From: Bacteroidota bacterium
Lineage (GTDB): Bacteria > Bacteroidota > Bacteroidia > Bacteroidales > B18-G4
Length of the DNA stretch: 11,397 nt
Direction of reading: 5' to 3'
NCBI GenBank assembly: GCA_030635045.1
Contig: DAOVZP010000018.1
Location: 1 to 11,397 of the forward strand
The notes beneath the pieces were generated by a model. The model did no database searches. It had not been told where the DNA came from and saw only the letters and a list, made by a program, of their open reading frames with translations. Both the position numbers and the translations under genes were made by a program. This document shows positions 7,755-11,397 of the stretch, in pieces. Numbering within the stretch: the first letter of the stretch is position 1; the number at the start of each line of letters is the position of its first letter.

Positions 7755-7810
7755 GGAGTTTGGAGTTTGAAGTTTGGCGTTTGAAGTTTGAAGTTTGAAG
7801 TTTGGAGTTT
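7755..7810 (-). repeat. Heptamer tandem array (AAACTYC)8 at the histidine kinase stop codon
   Basis: Eight contiguous 7-bp units run on the minus strand from 7810 to 7755: AAACTCC, AAACTTC three times, AAACGCC, AAACTTC, AAACTCC twice. The first two A bases of the array are the last two bases of the kinase stop codon TAA (7811-7809). After the array the minus strand stays C-rich (AGCCCCACACCCC) for about 30 bp. The array lies between the kinase and the trigger factor promoter. It forms no inverted partner within the window, unlike the GATTGTC arrays. Confidence 0.95.
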
Positions 7811-9776
7811 ATCCCGCAGGGATATAGGGTATTTCCACATAAAAAGTACTTCCCTTTCCAAGTTCTGACTCAAGGTAGATACGTCCATTCATGAGGTTTA
7901 CCAGTTCCTTGCAGATGGAGAGGCCCAGCCCGGAACCACTATGCTGGCGGGTGGTGCTGTCATCTACCTGCCTGAAGCGTTCGAAGATCAAATCAAAATT
8001 GCTTCTTTCAATGCCAATGCCGGTGTCCTTAACATAAAGCAGTATCGATTTTTTGTCGATGATCTTATAACCAAATTCGATGCTTCCCTCTTTGGTAAAC
8101 ATAAGAGCATTGTTAAGAAGGTTAAAGACCACCTGCGAAAGCCTTTTTGCATCGCCCATACAACTATGTTGGCCCGGCTCCGGTGGCAGCTTACAGATCA
8201 ATTCAATTTTTTCTTTGTTGCTTTCAGTTTTTTCCTTATTGAAATACTTAAGCAAATCATTAAATATTTGATGAAGGCTACAGCTCCTGATGTCAAGTTT
8301 TAGTTGTTTGGTTTCGATAGATGAGATATCGATAATATCATTGAGCACTTTGAGGAGTTGCCTGCTGGAAGATGCGATATATGATAAATAGAGCTGATGC
8401 TGGTCAGGGGTTACAGATCCTTTCTGTAAAAGGTCGGTAAAGCCCATGATCCCATTCATGGGCGTCCTCAACTCATGCGAGATATTCACAAGGAAAGTGC
8501 TTTTCAGCCGGTCAGATTCTTCAGCTTTTTCCTTTGCCACTATTAACTCCTGGCGGTTCTTTAAAATCTCCTTATGCTGTATCAGCAACTGCTTCCAGGC
8601 TTTCATCCTCAAACGGTATTGCCTTGCCAGCAATAGTGCAAATATTATGATAGTAAGGATCAGGGCACCAAGGGCTATCATGATGCTCCTTTGCCATCTG
8701 ATCTTGGCCTTTTGCTCGTTCATCCTTACCTGCTGTAATTCCATTTCCTGGTCCTTTTGCTGGATCTCATAGGCATTGGTTAACAAGGCGAGCTGCGTTG
8801 ATGTTTCAATACTGAATATCGAATCCTTCAGATCATGAAATTGTAAAAAATAGGTAAGTGCCTCCCTGTAATTCCCTTGTTCAATATATACTTCATGCAT
8901 GCTTTCATATGCATTCATAATTGACTGGTTGAGCTTCCTTGGCACAACGATCTCGAGGCCCTGGGTATAAAAATCCAGCGCTGCTGAAAACTCTTTTTTC
9001 GCTTTGTATAGGTCACCGATGAGGATATATGTTTCTGCCTGGCCGATGATAGAGCCATCAAGTTTATATTCTTCCATGGTCTTGAAGTAATAATCTGCAG
9101 CTGTTTCAAGATCTTCTATTTCAAGGTAGTACCCTCCAATATTACTGCTTGCGACAGCTATCATATAATGATCCTCTATGAGAGCAGCAAGCCCAAGCGC
9201 ACGAAAATAATATCTTAAGGCTCTTTCTTTATCTCCCATCTCGTCAAATAAGATGGCAATATTGTTTAGTGTCTTAGATTGTCCTTCGATATCACCTAGC
9301 AGACTGTCAACCTCTAAACTTCTCCGGTAATATTCAAGTGATATGCCTTTCTCCCCCCAGTCAGAATATATGATGCCAATATTATTCAGGGATCTTGAGA
9401 TCCCGGTCGAATCTTCGATTTCACCACAAATATTCAGGGAGCTGAGATAAAGGTCAAAAGCACGTTGGTAATTTCCCCATACAAGTAAAATGTTGCCCAG
9501 GCTGGTTTGCATACTTGCCAGCTTTGCTTTGTCACCTGATGCTTCCGCCAGTCGTATGCCCCTGTTATAGAAGATCACTGCTGAATCATACACCTCGGCA
9601 TCATCATAAGAGCGGGCCAGCTTATGGGCGATAAAAAGCATGGTGGCACTGTCGTCTGTCGCTATAGCTGCATCCATTACGGCCAACAGGGAATCCGGTC
9701 TGTGCTGTTCCCGGTCACCTGCAATAAGCGTGCCCTGGAAAAGGAGAAAGACAGTCAGTAAGCTGAAAAATCGCAT
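7809..9776 (-). CDS. TPR-containing membrane sensor histidine kinase
   Basis: This two-component sensor kinase is 655 aa from the ATG at 9776. A longer reading frame opens at 9893, but it would run through the tRNA-Leu, whereas the chosen start gives a proper signal peptide (MRFFSLLTVFLLFQGTLIAG). Residues about 25-320 are helical tetratricopeptide-like repeats (for example around 127-145, 167-185 and 207-225) and should lie in the periplasm. A coiled-coil-like stretch (335-360) leads to one membrane helix at about 363-384. The HisKA dimerisation domain has the phospho-acceptor H434 in NISHELRTP. The ATPase domain has the N-box NLLNNALMFT at 552-561, DTGIGI at 585-590, FERFRQ at 598-603 and GSGLGL at 614-619. 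The N-box has Met where Lys is common. There is no HAMP, PAS or receiver domain and no adjacent response regulator, so it is an orphan kinase; its ligand and partner are unknown. Confidence 0.93.
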   Translation of the reverse strand: MRFFSLLTVFLLFQGTLIAGDREQHRPDSLLAVMDAAIATDDSATMLFIAHKLARSYDDAEVYDSAVIFYNRGIRLAEASGDKAKLASMQTSLGNILLVWGNYQRAFDLYLSSLNICGEIEDSTGISRSLNNIGIIYSDWGEKGISLEYYRRSLEVDSLLGDIEGQSKTLNNIAILFDEMGDKERALRYYFRALGLAALIEDHYMIAVASSNIGGYYLEIEDLETAADYYFKTMEEYKLDGSIIGQAETYILIGDLYKAKKEFSAALDFYTQGLEIVVPRKLNQSIMNAYESMHEVYIEQGNYREALTYFLQFHDLKDSIFSIETSTQLALLTNAYEIQQKDQEMELQQVRMNEQKAKIRWQRSIMIALGALILTIIIFALLLARQYRLRMKAWKQLLIQHKEILKNRQELIVAKEKAEESDRLKSTFLVNISHELRTPMNGIMGFTDLLQKGSVTPDQHQLYLSYIASSSRQLLKVLNDIIDISSIETKQLKLDIRSCSLHQIFNDLLKYFNKEKTESNKEKIELICKLPPEPGQHSCMGDAKRLSQVVFNLLNNALMFTKEGSIEFGYKIIDKKSILLYVKDTGIGIERSNFDLIFERFRQVDDSTTRQHSGSGLGLSICKELVNLMNGRIYLESELGKGSTFYVEIPYIPAG

Positions 9777-9854
9777 AAGGTTTCTCAAGACGAATAAATT
9801 AAGTCGTTGAAAATGAACAGATCGGGTTAGCGGCGGATTTAAGGTCCTGAATTG

Positions 9855-9936
9855 TGAGGATGAAGGAACTCGAACCCCCACGCCTCTCGGCACCAGATCC
9901 TAAGTCTGGCGTGACTACCAATTCCACCACATCCGC
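9855..9936 (-). tRNA. tRNA-Leu (anticodon UAG, reads CUA and related codons)
   Basis: On the minus strand an 82-nt class II tRNA folds with acceptor 5' arm GCGGATG, D-stem GTG/CAC with the AATTGGTAG loop, anticodon stem CCAGA/TCTGG around the loop CTTAGGA (anticodon TAG), a variable arm GCC-GAGA-GGC, and a TTCGAGT T-loop. The long variable arm fits leucine. Three deviations are visible. Position 71 is T, giving a C2:U71 mismatch in the acceptor stem. Position 61 is T, so the near-invariant G53-C61 pair becomes G:U. Position 21 is T where A is expected. The discriminator is A73, and CCA is not encoded (the next bases are CAA). It has a good promoter just upstream, which argues that it is expressed. 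It lies 78 bp ahead of the histidine kinase start. Confidence 0.9.
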
Positions 9937-10107
9937 TGTTGTGATGCAAAGGTATATATTTTTAGTAGTATGGCAAGTGCGATTGGTGGCAATAATACGG
10001 ATTAAAAGAAGTTATTTATTTGACGAGGCAACAAACCCACAAAAAAATCATCTTTAGCCTATAGGATGTAGTGTTACTGTTAATCAAAACTAATATCTCT
10101 TAACACT
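9937..10107. other. Intergenic space between divergent tRNA-Leu and the DUF5723 gene
   Basis: This 171-bp AT-rich space holds the minus-strand tRNA promoter near its left end. On the plus strand I found no TAnnTTTG box and no Shine-Dalgarno-like sequence ahead of the TTG start at 10108, so the promoter of the DUF5723 gene is not identified. No repeat array of the kind seen at the other intergenic spaces is present. Confidence 0.6.
9947..9976 (-). promoter_or_regulatory. Bacteroidota-type promoter for tRNA-Leu (TTG-N19-TACCTTTG)
   Basis: On the minus strand TTG at 9976-9974 is followed by exactly 19 bp and then TACCTTTG at 9954-9947. This fits the Bacteroidota housekeeping consensus, a TTTG/TTG -33 box about 19 bp before TAnnTTTG. 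The -7 box ends 10 bp before the mature tRNA 5' end at 9936, so transcription would begin almost at the tRNA. The downstream histidine kinase could be read from the same start, since no separate TAnnTTTG box is visible between the tRNA and the kinase. Confidence 0.65.
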
Positions 10108-11397
10108 TTGCGTAAGAAACTTTTTCTGTTATTGATCGCATGCACCTTGCAAATTATTGCAGTAGGGCAGGAGATGTGGGGAGTTGTGAACGGGAATTAT
10201 TCCGGTATCAACAGCACCCTTATCAATCCTGCAAATATGTTGCATACTAAATTATACATGGATGTAAATGTTGTCACAGCAGATCTTTTCTTTGAGAATA
10301 ATGCTTTTTACATCCACAAGGGCGACTTCAAACCTGTTTCGTTCCTCAGGTCGGACGATAATCTTCCTGAATACGGAAAGGATTCGCTTCCTTTTGATTA
10401 TTACAGGAATGATCAACGCAAAGACTTGCATTTCAGTGCTTTGGTGCTGGGACCTTCTTTTTCTGTTTCGAGAAGGGATGATGCTTTTGGTTTCAGAACC
10501 GGTTTCAGAACGGTATTGTCAGCCCGGGACGTACCACATGAGCTCATCCCCTTCAGCTATGAAGGCCTGAATTACGAACCACTTCATAACATCAATTACA
10601 ACAATGATGTGATGCTGATCACAGGCATGTCATGGACGGAAATCGGCTTCAGCTACGCACGTACAATATACCGGCGGGGCCCTGATCATTTAACGGCGGG
10701 CATCACAGCCAAATTTCTACTTGGGGTTGCAGGGGCTTATCTCGATATTGAAAACATGGATTATATTGTAAATAATGATAGTACTCTGAATATCCGCAAC
10801 ATCAGGGGGGAACTTGGATTTTCATCCTCCACTGCTGATGGTCCGTTGTTCAGTGGAATGGGTTTTGCCTTCGACCTGGGGCTTGTATATGAGAAGATGA
10901 GCAGGGGATATTCCAGCTATCGCTCCGGGAAACTCTGCAAACAGCCATATGAGGATTATCATTACCGGATCGGAGTTTCCTTGCTCGACCTGGGTTTGAT
11001 GAATTTTAAATCAGATGCACAAAGGCACGTGTATGATGATGTCGGTGTTTTCTGGGAAAATGTTGATACAGTTAATTTCAGGAATATAGATCAGTTTACA
11101 CAAATGCTCAGCAATGAGTTTTATGGAGATCCTTATGCTTCCCTTGCTTCAGACCGGATAAAGATGATCCTGCCCGCAGCCCTCAGTGTGCAATTGGATT
11201 ATCATTTCAGAAAACAATGGTATTTGAATGCTACCTTCATGCAACCCATTATGGCAGGAAAAGCCTATATATACCGGCCGGCGCAGATCGCTGTTACGCC
11301 CCGTTATGAAACGCAATACCTGGAGTTCAGCATGCCGGTTTCATTGTATAACTACCGCTACCCCCGTGTAGGCTTGTCGGCACGCTTCTGGTTCTTT
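10108..11397 (+). CDS. DUF5723 family predicted outer-membrane beta-barrel protein (3' truncated by window edge)
   Basis: An open frame of 430 codons runs from a TTG at 10108 to the last base of the window without a stop. The TTG start gives a textbook signal peptide: MRKK, a hydrophobic core LFLLLIACTLQIIAV, and a GQ cleavage site near residue 21. The first in-frame ATG (10174) would remove this signal, and no ATG lies upstream in frame. The mature N-terminus has NYSGINSTLINPANM at about 30-44, the NPA-type motif found at the start of several Bacteroidota outer-membrane barrels. The rest alternates aromatic and polar residues in beta-strand-like segments (for example GMSWTEIGFSYARTIY and QWYLNATF). 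I recognise it as DUF5723-like. The C-terminus is missing, so the natural length and any sorting domain cannot be judged. It is divergent from the tRNA-Leu with a 171-bp gap. Confidence 0.8.
   Translation, partial: MRKKLFLLLIACTLQIIAVGQEMWGVVNGNYSGINSTLINPANMLHTKLYMDVNVVTADLFFENNAFYIHKGDFKPVSFLRSDDNLPEYGKDSLPFDYYRNDQRKDLHFSALVLGPSFSVSRRDDAFGFRTGFRTVLSARDVPHELIPFSYEGLNYEPLHNINYNNDVMLITGMSWTEIGFSYARTIYRRGPDHLTAGITAKFLLGVAGAYLDIENMDYIVNNDSTLNIRNIRGELGFSSSTADGPLFSGMGFAFDLGLVYEKMSRGYSSYRSGKLCKQPYEDYHYRIGVSLLDLGLMNFKSDAQRHVYDDVGVFWENVDTVNFRNIDQFTQMLSNEFYGDPYASLASDRIKMILPAALSVQLDYHFRKQWYLNATFMQPIMAGKAYIYRPAQIAVTPRYETQYLEFSMPVSLYNYRYPRVGLSARFWFF

Noticed and set aside
7691..7888. Open frame with KLQTSNFKLQTPNF-type repeats on the minus strand
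   Set aside because: The repeats are a translation of the AAACTYC array, and the N-terminal half overlaps the kinase ATP-binding domain in another frame.
9777..9893. Upstream extension of the histidine kinase by 39 residues
   Set aside because: It would overlap the 3' part of tRNA-Leu and bury the signal peptide; the ATG at 9776 is the sensible start.
9855..9936. tRNA-Leu as an integration site for a mobile element
   Set aside because: No integrase, no duplicated tRNA 3' end and no foreign-looking gene block flank it in the window.
10268..10570. Plus-strand open frame of 100 codons
   Set aside because: It is an out-of-frame shadow of the DUF5723 gene, which is open from 10108 to the window edge.

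Overview
The window looks like chromosomal DNA from a member of the Bacteroidota (Bacteroidales-like at a guess). Four things point that way. DUF4294 and DUF5723 family proteins are present, and both are typical of this phylum. Two promoter-like elements match the Bacteroidota -7 consensus TAnnTTTG. Shine-Dalgarno sequences in front of the genes are essentially absent. The trigger factor and ClpP/ClpX sequences have the Bacteroidota style. Most of the window is ordinary core genome; the unusual material is in the short intergenic spaces.

Left block, plus strand (1-3476): a Gfo/Idh/MocA NAD(P)-dependent sugar oxidoreductase, a lipoprotein of unknown function, and a WcaJ/PglC-superfamily polyprenyl-phosphate sugar-1-phosphate transferase. 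The last two are 3 bp apart. This looks like the end of a cell-surface glycan operon whose other genes would lie to the left of the window.

Middle block, minus strand (9936 down to 3666): a tRNA-Leu(UAG) with a good Bacteroidota promoter, a TPR-sensor histidine kinase, then trigger factor-clpP-clpX (nascent-chain folding plus the ClpXP protease), then an exported DUF4294 protein. Trigger factor and clpP are 10 bp apart, clpP and clpX 36 bp apart. The block converges with the sugar transferase operon at about 3477-3665.

Right end, plus strand (10108 to the edge): the 5' 430 codons of a DUF5723 predicted outer-membrane beta-barrel protein. It uses a TTG start that restores a clean signal peptide, and it runs off the window.

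The most distinctive feature is a set of 7-bp tandem repeats. The unit GATTGTC occurs five times at the 3' end of the sugar transferase. The same unit, in the opposite orientation, lies at the 3' end of the convergent DUF4294 gene. An unrelated heptamer, AAACTYC, occurs eight times at the 3' end of the histidine kinase. All three arrays read in the sense direction of the gene they follow, and each begins inside or directly after that gene's stop codon. The tRNA-Leu also deviates from the tRNA consensus at positions 21, 61 and 71. No defence island, CRISPR array, transposase or prophage gene is visible. No gap between genes exceeds 300 bp.
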